From: Polyangiaceae bacterium | Lineage (GTDB): Bacteria; Myxococcota_A; Polyangia; Polyangiales; Polyangiaceae | Direction of reading: 5' to 3' | DNA length: 64,000 nucleotides | Assembly: GCA_041389725.1 (NCBI GenBank) | Contig: JAWKRG010000003.1 | Coordinates: forward strand, 806,001-870,000 | Shown: positions 8,128-17,064 of the stretch, one piece after another | Layout: every line of letters begins with the position of its first letter | How positions within the stretch are numbered: position 1 is the first letter of the stretch | The notes under the pieces: model-generated | Seen by the model: the letters and a program-made list of their open reading frames with translations, nothing else | Told to the model about the DNA's origin: nothing | The model's database searches: none | Position numbers and translations under genes: made by a program

Positions 8128-9563
8128 TGAGCAGCGTAGCATTCTTCGAGCACTTCGACCGACACGCCCACGGCAAGGGACTGAAGGGCGCCACGACTCA
8201 CTATTGTCCGGGCTGCGGCCATGGCTTGGCGCACAAATACCTCGCTGAAGCCCTGGTGGAGTTGGGAGTGCAGGAGCGCACGGTGATGATCTCGCCGGTG
8301 GGCTGCGCCGTCTTCCTCTTCTACTACTTCGACACGGGCAACACTCAGGCAGCTCACGGTCGCGCGCCGGCGGTGGCCCTCGGCCACAAGCTTGCCAACC
8401 CCAACTCGGTAGTCGTCAGCTATCAGGGCGACGGTGATCTCGCGTCCATCGGGCTTGCGGAGATCATGCACGCGGCGCAGCTTGGCATCCCGATCAGCGT
8501 CGTGTTCATCAACAATGCCATCTACGGCATGACCGGGGGCCAAATGGCCCCGACCACGCTGATGGGCCAGCGCTCCTCCACCACCCCAGAGGGACGCGGC
8601 CTGATGCAGGGAAAACCCATGCACGTGGCGGAGGTCATCGGGCGCCTGGACGGCGCGACCTACGTCGAGCGCTGCGCGCTGTTCGATCAGAAACAGAGAA
8701 AGCAGGCCAAGCGCGCGATCAAGAAGGCCCTGGAGCTCCAGATCCAGGGACGCGGATTCGGCTTCGTCGAGATCTTGAGCGAGTGCCCTATCCACTGGAA
8801 GATGAGCCCCATGGAAGCGGAAGCACATGTTCGTGACGTGCTGACCCAGGTGTATCCCCTCGGCGTGATCAAAGACGAGGAGCGGGAGCCGTGGTTCGAT
8901 CCTGGCAAACCTAGCTTCGACCCGGAGCACGTCGTTTCCGTGATCGAGGCCAGCCGCGACACGCCGCCGACCTTCTGCAAGGGCTTCCCCACGCAGCTCG
9001 ACGAGAACGACGTCGCAGTGAAGCTGGCAGGCGCGGGCGGCGACGGAGCCCAAACCGCCGCCTTGCTCATCACCAAGGCGGCCATCAACGAGGGTTTCGA
9101 CGCGACGCACATTCCCAGCTACGGCCCGGAGTCCCGCGGCGGCACGTCCTATGCCGACGTCCATGTCGCGCGCACGGAGGTGCTATCGCCATCGGCGCCG
9201 AACCCTCATGTGCTCATCGCTTTCAACGCGCCAAGTCTCGACAAGTTCGCGGCGAGCGTGCGCCCGGGCGGCATCGTGATCTACGACTCCAGCGTGATTC
9301 AACAAGCTCCAGCAATGCGGGAAGGCGTGCGTCTCTACGCGGTGCCTTGCGCGGAGATCGCCCAAGGCCTGGGCTCGGTAGTCGTCAAGAACGTCGTGGC
9401 CCTCGGCGCGCTTCAGGCAGCGTCGGGACTCATGGAATCCGAGTCCTACCTGACGGCCCTGCGCCGGAGCCTCCAGGACAAGTGCATGATGATCCCGCTG
9501 AACGAGCAGGCCTTCCAAGCGGGCGCAGAAGCTGCACGCGCACAGGACAAGCGCTCGAACTAG
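8127..9563 (+). CDS. korB: 2-oxoacid:ferredoxin oxidoreductase, fused beta and gamma subunits
   Basis: A 478-residue fusion. The first 300 residues are the TPP-binding beta subunit: CPGCGHG for the internal iron-sulfur cluster, SYQGDGDLASIG for the TPP-Mg site, and NNAIYGMTGGQ. The last 180 residues are the gamma subunit (AGAGGDGAQTAALL, SYGPESRGGTSYADVHV), which holds the CoA-side domain. The usual glycine loop GxGGQG has Asp in place of Gln. GGAGG lies 7 bases before ATG 8127. Together with the upstream gene this gives all four subunits in two polypeptides. The chain is probably cytoplasmic. The family assignment is firm; substrate specificity and direction (oxidation or reductive carboxylation) are not known. 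Confidence 0.9.
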   Translation: MSSVAFFEHFDRHAHGKGLKGATTHYCPGCGHGLAHKYLAEALVELGVQERTVMISPVGCAVFLFYYFDTGNTQAAHGRAPAVALGHKLANPNSVVVSYQGDGDLASIGLAEIMHAAQLGIPISVVFINNAIYGMTGGQMAPTTLMGQRSSTTPEGRGLMQGKPMHVAEVIGRLDGATYVERCALFDQKQRKQAKRAIKKALELQIQGRGFGFVEILSECPIHWKMSPMEAEAHVRDVLTQVYPLGVIKDEEREPWFDPGKPSFDPEHVVSVIEASRDTPPTFCKGFPTQLDENDVAVKLAGAGGDGAQTAALLITKAAINEGFDATHIPSYGPESRGGTSYADVHVARTEVLSPSAPNPHVLIAFNAPSLDKFAASVRPGGIVIYDSSVIQQAPAMREGVRLYAVPCAEIAQGLGSVVVKNVVALGALQAASGLMESESYLTALRRSLQDKCMMIPLNEQAFQAGAEAARAQDKRSN

Positions 9564-9761
9564 TCGCCGAGCCGGGACGAGATCGCGCAGCGTGTGCGCG
9601 CACGGGGCGAAAGGCGTAGTTGCGCGCGCAAGGCGTTCGCGCACCGCCGCGTATGCGACGAAATTCATTCACAAGTTGACCGATGTCCTGCCTTGCGATC
9701 GGTTCGTGAGGGTACTGATCCAGCACGGGCTCACTCTCCGGCTCGGGTACGGGAGGTACGC

Positions 9762-12014
9762 ATGTACGTTCGGACGCTTCACGTCGTATCGGTCTTCGCG
9801 GCTGCTTCAATGATGGCGGCGGCGTGTGGAGGAGGCGACGAAAGCAGTGGGGGTGGCGGCACGTCGGGCAGTGCTGGCAGTGCAGCCTCGGCGGGTATGG
9901 ATGGCGGGGGAGGCACGTCGGGTTCCGCCACGGGTGGGACGAGCGGCAGCAGCGGCAGCAGTGGCAGCAGCGGCAGCGCTGGCAACTCGGGAGCCTCAGG
10001 CAGCTCCGGGGCCGCTGGCATGGACGGTGGATTGGACGGCGCCGCGGGCAGCAGCGGCGCGGCAGGTGCGGACGGCGGCTCTCCCTTCGATCCAACTTGC
10101 TACAATTGCCACGGAACCAAGGGCAACCCCACGCCCGCACCTCCGCAAGACACTTCAAACAACACCGCGACGACATTCAAGGGTGTTGGCGCACACCAAA
10201 GCCACCTGACTCCGGCGAATTGGCACGGCCCGGTGACCTGCCCGGATTGTCATTTGGTGCCGACGGATATGTGGGACCCAGGGCACATCGATACGTCCCT
10301 CCCAGCCGAACTGACCTGGGGTGCCCTTGCCAGCGCCGACGGTGCGAATCCGAACTGGAGCGGCACGACCTGCGCGGTGTATTGCCACGGCTCCACGCTG
10401 ACCGGCACCGGCGCGAACAACACGCCCACCTGGACGACCGTGGACGGCTCGCAGAAAGAGTGCGGCAAGTCGTGTCACACGACGCCACCCAACGGCGCGC
10501 ATCCTTCCAACACGGACTGCAAGCAGTGTCACGGCGCGGTGATCAACAACTTCGCCGGGGCGAACAGCACCTGGGTCGACTCGAGCAAGCACATCAACGG
10601 CCAGGTAGAGGTCACCGGCGGCAGCCTGACCTGCACCAGCTGCCACGGCAATGCTTCTACCGCCAACCCGAGCCCGCCCTTGGGCACGAAGGGTGAGACG
10701 CAGACCACGCAGGCTGCCGTCGGCGCGCACCAGCAGCATCTTGCAGCTGCCACGTGGCACCGCCAGGTGCTGTGCACGGACTGCCACGTCGTTCCCACCT
10801 CGACGGCTCACTCCAATGGCACGGTGGATTTCGGCTGGGGCGGGCCGGCCAAGGCCGATGGCGCCAATCCCAGCTACACGGCGGCCAGCACGACTTGTTC
10901 GGGCGTGTACTGCCACGGCTCGACGCTGTTCGGCGCCAAAGCCGGTGGTAGCACCAAGAAGAGCCCGGTGTGGACGACCGTGAATGGCACCTACGATGCC
11001 TGCGGTTCGAGCTGTCACACGAATCCCCCCGGCCCCACGCATCCGGCGAGCACGACCTGTGAGACCTGCCACGCTGCAGTGGTGCAGAGCTTCAACCCGG
11101 CCACCAACGCCGTGGTGTGGAAGAACGCGAGCCTACACGTCAACGGCACCGTGGAGGTGACGAGCTACCACGATCTGCCCAACTGGACGACGCCCAAGGG
11201 CAACGGGAATCATCACGGCAGCAACTACTTCCTGACCAACCAGCAGCGCGACGAGCACAACGCGGCGTGCACCAACTGCCACGGCGCCAATCTGGACGGC
11301 GGCACCTCCGGCGTGTCGTGCAACAACACCAGCTGTCACAGCGGCAACTGGAAGAGCTGCACGTTCTGCCACGGGACGCCACCGGCCCAAAACAACCCCC
11401 CCGTGGGCGTGGGTGGCGAAACGCTGACCACTACCCTGGCCGTCGGGCGCCACACGGCGCACCTGACCTCGAGCAGTTCACACCTGGCCTTTGCTTGCTC
11501 GACCTGTCATTCCGTCCCCGCGGCGGGCAACGTCAGTCACGCCCTCGAATACGTGGCTTCGGCCAACCTGCAGACGCCGGGACATCACGGGAACGTGAAC
11601 TTCTCGAGTGCTGCAGGGCCCATGGTGTGGAACGTCAACGCTACGACCGGCGCGCCGGTCACGGCGCGAGGCACCTGCGTCGGCGGCTGTCACTCGAACG
11701 GCAACGGCGGCCCGCCGGCTGTCACACCCTACTGGGCCGGCGGTAGCTGGACCACGCCCTGCAACAACTGCCACGGCGACCCGCCCAACAACGGCGAGCA
11801 CAACAAGCACGTCAACGGTGAGAACGTTGCCTGCACGGTGTGCCACTACCCGGCCAACACGGCGACGCACTTGAACGGACAAACCGACGTGCGACCGAAC
11901 ATCGGCGGCACGAATGGCGGTGGCGTCACCTACAACCCGAATGGGTGCGGCAACGGCAATCCGAGCTGCAGCGGAACCTGCCACGGCGAAAACCACCAAA
12001 ATCAATGTTGGTAG
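9762..12014 (+). CDS. Multi-heme-like lipoprotein with CxxCH, CxxxCH and CxxxxCH motifs
   Basis: A 750-residue lipoprotein. GGGAGG lies 5 bases before ATG 9762; the lipobox is MAAAC, followed by a Gly/Ser stalk of about 85 residues. The rest holds 18 Cys-(x)n-Cys-His motifs by my count: 11 CxxCH (for example CYNCH, CPDCH, CTSCH), 5 with three spacer residues (CAVYCH, CGKSCH, CGSSCH, CVGGCH, CSGTCH) and 2 with four (CSGVYCH, CNNTSCH). Three modules of about 200 residues repeat the pattern VGAHQxHL then CxDCHxVP, as in the Geobacter-type CxxxxCH/CxxCH domain. If hemylated it would be an outer-surface electron carrier. No cytochrome maturation genes are nearby. It follows the ferredoxin oxidoreductase by 198 bases. 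Confidence 0.85.
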   Translation: MYVRTLHVVSVFAAASMMAAACGGGDESSGGGGTSGSAGSAASAGMDGGGGTSGSATGGTSGSSGSSGSSGSAGNSGASGSSGAAGMDGGLDGAAGSSGAAGADGGSPFDPTCYNCHGTKGNPTPAPPQDTSNNTATTFKGVGAHQSHLTPANWHGPVTCPDCHLVPTDMWDPGHIDTSLPAELTWGALASADGANPNWSGTTCAVYCHGSTLTGTGANNTPTWTTVDGSQKECGKSCHTTPPNGAHPSNTDCKQCHGAVINNFAGANSTWVDSSKHINGQVEVTGGSLTCTSCHGNASTANPSPPLGTKGETQTTQAAVGAHQQHLAAATWHRQVLCTDCHVVPTSTAHSNGTVDFGWGGPAKADGANPSYTAASTTCSGVYCHGSTLFGAKAGGSTKKSPVWTTVNGTYDACGSSCHTNPPGPTHPASTTCETCHAAVVQSFNPATNAVVWKNASLHVNGTVEVTSYHDLPNWTTPKGNGNHHGSNYFLTNQQRDEHNAACTNCHGANLDGGTSGVSCNNTSCHSGNWKSCTFCHGTPPAQNNPPVGVGGETLTTTLAVGRHTAHLTSSSSHLAFACSTCHSVPAAGNVSHALEYVASANLQTPGHHGNVNFSSAAGPMVWNVNATTGAPVTARGTCVGGCHSNGNGGPPAVTPYWAGGSWTTPCNNCHGDPPNNGEHNKHVNGENVACTVCHYPANTATHLNGQTDVRPNIGGTNGGGVTYNPNGCGNGNPSCSGTCHGENHQNQCW

Positions 12015-12021
12015 TCTTGGC

Positions 12022-12053
12022 AGCCGCGTGGTCTCCCTCGAGGCCGCGCGGCT
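12022..12053 (+). terminator. Possible hairpin terminator after the CxxCH lipoprotein
   Basis: AGCCGCG (12022-12028) and CGCGGCT (12047-12053) can pair into a 7-bp GC stem just after the stop at 12014. There is no T-run, so Rho-independent termination is only a possibility. The remaining bases to 12268 hold no gene that I can see. Confidence 0.25.
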
Positions 12054-12268
12054 CCCGCCCAGGAACCGTCATCGCTCGGGCCCGCGGGGGCGCGCCGGAC
12101 TCGACCCGTCGAGTCTCACTCGCCTGGCGTCTGCCTCGATGTACCTGGCAGGGAACGGCGGGGCGGCGATGTGTAACCTGACGGAATCTCATCGCATGCT
12201 TCGTTCTGGAACTGAGCGCCTCGAAAAGCGGGCACATCCTTTGCTAGCCTTGGGAGGCGGAGGAACGA

Positions 12269-13201
12269 ATGCTCTGGCGCCAATTCCCTAGCTGCCTGGT
12301 TCTGGTTCTGGGCACTGCGATAGCGTGCGACCGCGTCGTTGGCGTAGATGGCGACTTCGAGGAGGTAACGGGCTGCGAAGCGTTTGGGAACACTTGCCTT
12401 GCACCTCCGCCTGCGGATTGGAGTGGACCTGGCATCCTCTTCGACGACTTGAATACGGTCACGACCTGTCCTTCCGTATTCCCAGATCCACCAGAGCCAG
12501 GCCAGATCCTCGGCACATCCATGTCTGCAAGCGCACCGAAATGCGAATGCGCCTGCGACCCCTCGGACAAGGCCAAGTGCGATAACCTCCAGGTCTTTTC
12601 AAACGAATCCGGCTGCCCCGCCCAAGGCACGCCGATATTCACCGCGAAGGAAGGAGTCTGTGCTTTGGTGGGAGCGGTAGGCTCCCCTGCCGTCAGCTTC
12701 AAGGCGCCATTGGTGCTGAAGGGCTGCACGCCGCGGGAAGCGCATGACATCGCGCCCCCGGCCTGGAAGCAACCGGCCCTGCTGTGCACCAGGCAGTTCG
12801 CGGGAAGCGCCTGCGCCGATGGTATTTGCGCGCCCCCGATCCCGGCAGAAGCGCAAGTCTGTGTCTACAAGGTCGGCGATGAGGCTTGTCCGGCGGGTCC
12901 GTACAGTGTGCGCACCCTCTATTACACCCATGTGACCGACGAACGTGCCTGCTCGGCATGCACGTGCGGGAACGCTGCGGAGACCTGCACGGGTGGCGTC
13001 GAGTACTACATTTCTACTCTGTGCACGGGCACCCCGGACGCCAGCGCGAGTATCTCGAGCTGCAAGGCTCCCCCACCCGCCGGAACCCACGCCTTGTACA
13101 AGGCCACCTTGCCCGACAATCTCACCTGTTCACCAAGCGCGAGCACGGCAAGCGGAGATGCCAAAGCCGACGGACCACTGACGGTGTGCTGCCAGAAGTG
13201 A
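12269..13201 (+). CDS. Cysteine-rich lipoprotein, function unknown
   Basis: A 310-residue secreted protein with GGAGGCGGAGG just upstream of ATG 12269. The signal peptide (LVLVLGTAIAC) ends with a lipobox cysteine followed by Asp. The mature part contains about 26 cysteines spread evenly (for example CECACDPSDKAKC and CSACTCGNAAETC), suggesting several small disulfide-stabilised domains. It resembles the large, poorly studied class of Cys-rich extracellular proteins of myxobacteria; no catalytic motif was seen. It is transcribed alone and converges on the Ser/Thr kinase gene at 13258. Confidence 0.8.
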   Translation: MLWRQFPSCLVLVLGTAIACDRVVGVDGDFEEVTGCEAFGNTCLAPPPADWSGPGILFDDLNTVTTCPSVFPDPPEPGQILGTSMSASAPKCECACDPSDKAKCDNLQVFSNESGCPAQGTPIFTAKEGVCALVGAVGSPAVSFKAPLVLKGCTPREAHDIAPPAWKQPALLCTRQFAGSACADGICAPPIPAEAQVCVYKVGDEACPAGPYSVRTLYYTHVTDERACSACTCGNAAETCTGGVEYYISTLCTGTPDASASISSCKAPPPAGTHALYKATLPDNLTCSPSASTASGDAKADGPLTVCCQK

Positions 13202-13243
13202 GCGCATCCTTTCACGAACTCGGGATCGGGAGCTCTAGTGTTT

Positions 13244-13258
13244 GAGCGCGCAGCGCTC
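13244..13258. terminator. Short hairpin between convergent genes
   Basis: GAGCGC and GCGCTC flank a 3-base loop (13244-13249 and 13253-13258) between two convergent genes, partly overlapping the stop codon of the kinase gene. It could help terminate both transcripts. There is no T-run, so confidence is low. Confidence 0.25.
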
Positions 13259-14862
13259 TAGCGCCACCAATGCTGGCTCGGATCGCCAGTCTTGGGTTGT
13301 GCGGACGGCCCCTCCCGCGGCGGCGGCGTGGAACGTTCCGGTGATGCGACAGGCTTTTCGACCACCGGCGCCCCCGCTACTTCCCTACCCGATGCAGGCG
13401 CGCGACCTGCATCGGGAGCGCTTGCCGAACCTTCGTCGGGCAGCGGCGTCGGTGTCAGTTCGACGGCTGGAGGAATGTCCACGTGAATGGTCGGGCGCAG
13501 CGCACGTAGCTCAGGAGGTTTGCGCATCGCAAACAAGCCCGCCATTGCTGCCAAAACGCCACAAGTGACCAGCGCGCCGAGAACGATGGGCCATCTCGAC
13601 CGCCGAGCCACTTGGACCTCCGGGGCGCGCAGCGACAAGGCGGGGGCAGGCGGGTCCACGACGGTATCGGAAAATGTTGCCTTGAACGTCGAGGCCGGAC
13701 TCGAACTGGGCTGCACTGCTGCCACTGGCACTCTAGGCGAGACCATCGTCCCCACCGGAGCGGGGTTCGCCAGATCGGCAGTGACACGAGTGGGAATGCT
13801 GTCCGCGCTGGGCGCGAGGGGCGCCGTGCGACGGAACGCCTTGCGTTCGAGTACCCGCGTTGGTGCGTCATCCGAAACCTCTCGCGATCCGCGCAGTTTG
13901 CGGGGGCTGAGACTGTCGATGGCGAAACTGAGTGCACCTGCAACTTCCGGTGCATGCCCTTCCTCGAGCAAGGGAAGGGTGCCGACGCCCGTCACACGGC
14001 CCAGTTGGCGAACGGCTTCGATCGCGGATGGGTAGCGCTCCCCCGCAACCGGGTGTGCCGCGTGAGCAAACCACGCGTCGAAATCAGCAGGGAGCCAGGT
14101 TGCTCCGTAGCTGCGCGCGCGCACCGTTGCCGCCTCACTGGGGCCGCGTCCCAGCAGATTCCCCAACTGATACACGTTCTCGCAGCGATCACGCTCGGCG
14201 CGGAAGTAGTGGGCGCCTACCAAGAAGCGGAACGCGATCATCGCGAGGGCATAGATGTCCGCTGCCCCCGTGATGGCCCCGAAATTGAACTGCTCTGGCG
14301 CCATGTAAAGCGGCGTGCCGACGGTCTGGCTGACGTTCTCGAAGCCGCTGTCTGCAATCACTTTCGCAATTCCGAAGTCGAGGATCTTCACCAAGGGAGT
14401 CCCATCGGAGCGCTCGGTGAGGAACAGATTCCCAGGCTTCAGATCGCGGTGCACCACGTTGCGCGCATGTGTCCGGTCCAGAGCCACCGCGACTTGACTG
14501 AGATAGACGATGACTTCTTCCGGGGCGAAACGGCCCTTGCGCGACACGCGAGCGTCGAGGCTCTCGCCGCGCAGCAGTTCCATCACCAAGAACGGGATCT
14601 CCGTCGTGTCGTCCACGCCGGCGTCCAAAACATCCACGACGTAGTCGCCGCCAATCTGCGCCGCGACGCGGCACTCGCGGGTGAACCGCTCGCGGAACTC
14701 GGGTTGCTTTGCAAAAGCTGGCCACAGCGTCTTCATCGCGACTCGGCGTTGAGTCACCAAGTGCTCAGCCGCGTAGACCGCGCCAAACCCCCCCATCCCG
14801 ATCGGTTCCGCCAGGCGATAGCGCCCCGCGAACACCATTCCGGGCGTGAGTAACTCCGACAC
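13258..14862 (-). CDS. Membrane Ser/Thr protein kinase with C-terminal Trp-Trp-Arg
   Basis: A 534-residue Hanks-type kinase starting at GTG 14862. Kinase core: glycine loop GMGGFGAVY (22-30), Lys44, HRDLKPGN with HRD at 138-140, DFG at 162-164, and activation-segment end YMAPEQF. A Pro/Ser/Thr-rich linker follows to about 420, then one membrane helix (about 423-445) after an Arg-rich stop-transfer stretch, and a Pro-rich tail outside the cytoplasm that ends in QHWWR. It is a close architectural twin of the kinase at 19584-21320, sharing FDAWFA and the same WWR end. All catalytic residues are present, so it should be active. The target is unknown. Confidence 0.93.
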   Translation of the reverse strand: MSELLTPGMVFAGRYRLAEPIGMGGFGAVYAAEHLVTQRRVAMKTLWPAFAKQPEFRERFTRECRVAAQIGGDYVVDVLDAGVDDTTEIPFLVMELLRGESLDARVSRKGRFAPEEVIVYLSQVAVALDRTHARNVVHRDLKPGNLFLTERSDGTPLVKILDFGIAKVIADSGFENVSQTVGTPLYMAPEQFNFGAITGAADIYALAMIAFRFLVGAHYFRAERDRCENVYQLGNLLGRGPSEAATVRARSYGATWLPADFDAWFAHAAHPVAGERYPSAIEAVRQLGRVTGVGTLPLLEEGHAPEVAGALSFAIDSLSPRKLRGSREVSDDAPTRVLERKAFRRTAPLAPSADSIPTRVTADLANPAPVGTMVSPRVPVAAVQPSSSPASTFKATFSDTVVDPPAPALSLRAPEVQVARRSRWPIVLGALVTCGVLAAMAGLFAMRKPPELRALRPTIHVDIPPAVELTPTPLPDEGSASAPDAGRAPASGREVAGAPVVEKPVASPERSTPPPREGPSAQPKTGDPSQHWWR

Positions 14863-14893
14863 GCCGGGATCCTAGCCTCGCTACTGGCGCATT

Positions 14894-14925
14894 TCCTAGC
14901 TAGGAGCGGAAACCGCAAAAAGCGG
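14894..14925. promoter_or_regulatory. Palindrome and GCGG/CCGC array upstream of the kinase gene
   Basis: TCCTAGCTAGGA (14894-14905) is a perfect 12-bp palindrome, followed directly by GCGG-AAA-CCGC-AAAAA-GCGG (14906-14925). The block lies 32 to 63 bases before the GTG start of the kinase, the right place for an operator or a 5' leader structure. No known binding-site consensus was recognised. Confidence 0.3.
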
Positions 14926-14943
14926 CGCCACCGTGCTTGGGTG

Positions 14944-15990
14944 CTACCAAGACCCGCGCAGGCCGACCCTCGCGGACCTGCTTGGTTCATCGCCTGAGGT
15001 CAGAAGCAGGGTGGTACCGGTGCCGATTCCGACCACCCCGACCGCGAAGCCAATGGTGCCGACGAGCGCATAGGTCTGTGCGCTATCTGCGGCGGCCTTT
15101 CCGTCGGCATTGCACGCAGTCGCGCGGCCCCCGAGCCCGCAGTTGTCGTCGATGCTGGACTTCTTCGAGAGGGCCAAGACGCCGAATGCTGCTGAGGTCA
15201 CCAGTCCAGCTCCACCAACGCCCAGGCTGATCCAAGCCAGCGTGTTGCTCTTGCCCGCCGATTCACCCGAGGTTCGGCCTTCGTGGGTCCGCGACCGGGG
15301 CGCACCTTCATGCTTGGCTGGGCGTTTCGAGGACGGCGACGCCGGAAGCTCGAGCGGCACCGCTTCTCGAGTACCAGCTTCGAGGTCGACGCGAACCGCG
15401 CGCTTGCCTCGTGCGGTCTGCACCACGAACGTGTGCATGCCCGGGGTCATTGGCAGCCAAGTGTCCAACTGCTGCGGCGCGAATTCCCCGCCGCCCACCT
15501 CGGACACGCGCGTATCGGCCGGCGCATTCCCGGGCAGTCGCAGCCGGACCTGCGCCACGTGGGCAAGCAGGCCCTCGCGTTGCGAACGAGCAATCCGCGA
15601 CCGATCGGCCTCCCTCGAGCGCTCGCCTGGCTCGAGCGCATCCACTGCACGTAGGTACGCAGAGTAGTTGACGACTGCGGCAACCGGCTCCTGGTTGAGG
15701 CGGTGGCACTCCGCGAGGGTGAAGTAGCCGCCGGGCGTGGGAGCAAGACGCAAGCTCCGAGCCAATTGCGGACAAGCTTGCGCATAGTCCCTGGTCTTCA
15801 TCAGCTCCACACCGCGCGCGAACAGGGCGTCCGCGGAGTCAGGCGTCTGCGCGCGGCTCGCAGAACTCACCAGCGCGGTAGCGGCAAAGGCGAACGCCAT
15901 GGGGACGCGAGAACCCATTGCCCAGCGATGGTGCATGAGGCGGAGGCCCGAAGCAACCACCTCCGCGATGCCCGCGGGTAGTTTGGTCAT
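14944..15990 (-). CDS. Exported TPR-like protein with two C-terminal membrane helices
   Basis: A 348-residue protein. The start at 15990 is preferred because GGAG is just upstream and its ATG overlaps the stop of the upstream hydrolase gene (ATGA). The N-terminal signal region ends near SSASRAQ. Residues 50-110 look like one or two TPR helices (ADALFARGVELMKTRDYAQA, GGYFTLAECHRL), as in many myxobacterial tetratricopeptide proteins. A beta-rich carrier-like domain follows (PEGA-like: GMHTFVVQTARGKRAVRVDL). Near the C-terminus are two hydrophobic helices (ISLGVGGAGLVTSAAFGVLA and LVGTIGFAVGVVGIGTGTTL). It is the last gene of a three-gene operon with the LytM peptidase and the hydrolase. Function is unknown, probably envelope-related. 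Confidence 0.75.
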   Translation of the reverse strand: MTKLPAGIAEVVASGLRLMHHRWAMGSRVPMAFAFAATALVSSASRAQTPDSADALFARGVELMKTRDYAQACPQLARSLRLAPTPGGYFTLAECHRLNQEPVAAVVNYSAYLRAVDALEPGERSREADRSRIARSQREGLLAHVAQVRLRLPGNAPADTRVSEVGGGEFAPQQLDTWLPMTPGMHTFVVQTARGKRAVRVDLEAGTREAVPLELPASPSSKRPAKHEGAPRSRTHEGRTSGESAGKSNTLAWISLGVGGAGLVTSAAFGVLALSKKSSIDDNCGLGGRATACNADGKAAADSAQTYALVGTIGFAVGVVGIGTGTTLLLTSGDEPSRSARVGLRGSW

Positions 15991-17057
15991 CGAACGCTCC
16001 ATGACGCGACCCCCGCAGCGACCTGCTCGATCTCGTGCGAAGCAAGCCATTGCCTTGCCACGTCGTCGTTTCTCAGGCTGGCATCGAGAAACGCGAGGCT
16101 GGTCGCTTCGAGCCAAGCCAAGAAGGCTGCGCAACGACTTCCCGTCGTCAGCTTTTCGCAGGCGACGGTCGAGTGACTGAATACCGTGTGAACCGCGGCA
16201 GCATCGTCGATGAACAACCGGTACTTCCCTCCCGCTGGCATCAACTCGTGCGGCAACGCGCGGACCTCCGGAGGTACGCTGTCTGCGTTGTCGCCCTGAC
16301 CGGTGGCAAGCAAGTTGGGGCGCACCACGTTGGCCCAGGACGACATCGTGAAGCCGTCATGACCCGGCCCCTGGGGCGAGAACGTCAAGAAAGACCGGAC
16401 TCGCGCGTCGTCCAGGGTCACGGGGCTGGTCACGAACACACGCGTCGCCCCCGCGAGCATCATCGCCGCGCCGGCTCCTGCCGAGTGCCCGCCGACGGCG
16501 ATCCGCAACGGGTCGGGCACCGCGCCCTGTAGTAGAGCTGTGTAGTCAGACAGCCGATCCACGACCTGGCGCAGGTCGTGAGGCCGATCCCAGTTCAGGT
16601 ACTTGAACGTCAAACACCCGTCCGGGTCGATGCCTAGCGACGTGCACAAGGCGAGACGTTGCGCTGCGGTGCGGCCTTCGTGCGCTACGTTGATCGAAAG
16701 GTATCCCTCACGAGCCGTGAACTCACCCCAAGCGTCGAGGGCGCTGAGCGGATCATTCTTCCCATCGGCACCACCGTGCGACCAGATCACGACGGGCAGG
16801 GCGCCGCTCACGTCTTTGGGCCAGCGCAGCGCCAGACGCACCGTCCGGGGCCCGCCCGGACGGGATGCATCGACGAAGCTGGTCGTTGCGAGGTTGAATT
16901 CGTGAGCTGCAGTCACTGGGTAGAGCTCGGGGAGAGTGGCGTCTGGCGCGGCGTCCGATGTGGAGCTTCCGGGTGTCTTGACAGCAGCGTCTTCGGGCCC
17001 GCAAGCAGCTGCGAACCCGATTGCCGCAACGGACATCATGCGCATTTCCGTCGCCAT
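15987..17057 (-). CDS. Alpha/beta-hydrolase lipoprotein (PAF-acetylhydrolase/dienelactone hydrolase-like)
   Basis: A 356-residue protein, start ATG 17057 (MATEMRMMSVAAIGFAAAC); the lipobox is AAAC. The mature protein has the alpha/beta-hydrolase plan: strand ALPVVIWSHGGADG with the oxyanion HGG, the nucleophile elbow GHSAGAG with catalytic Ser, an acid region near LLATGQGDNAD, and a late His in AVHTVFSH. This resembles predicted dienelactone hydrolase/PAF-acetylhydrolase-like esterases; the substrate is not known. It starts 7 bases after the LytM gene and overlaps the next gene by 4 bases, so it is the middle gene of an operon. Confidence 0.82.
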   Translation of the reverse strand: MATEMRMMSVAAIGFAAACGPEDAAVKTPGSSTSDAAPDATLPELYPVTAAHEFNLATTSFVDASRPGGPRTVRLALRWPKDVSGALPVVIWSHGGADGKNDPLSALDAWGEFTAREGYLSINVAHEGRTAAQRLALCTSLGIDPDGCLTFKYLNWDRPHDLRQVVDRLSDYTALLQGAVPDPLRIAVGGHSAGAGAAMMLAGATRVFVTSPVTLDDARVRSFLTFSPQGPGHDGFTMSSWANVVRPNLLATGQGDNADSVPPEVRALPHELMPAGGKYRLFIDDAAAVHTVFSHSTVACEKLTTGSRCAAFLAWLEATSLAFLDASLRNDDVARQWLASHEIEQVAAGVASWSVR

Positions 17058-17064
17058 CCATCCC

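Noticed and set aside
8091..9164. 357-codon minus-strand frame over the beta/gamma oxidoreductase gene
   Set aside because: Antisense to conserved TPP and gamma-subunit motifs; no motif of its own.
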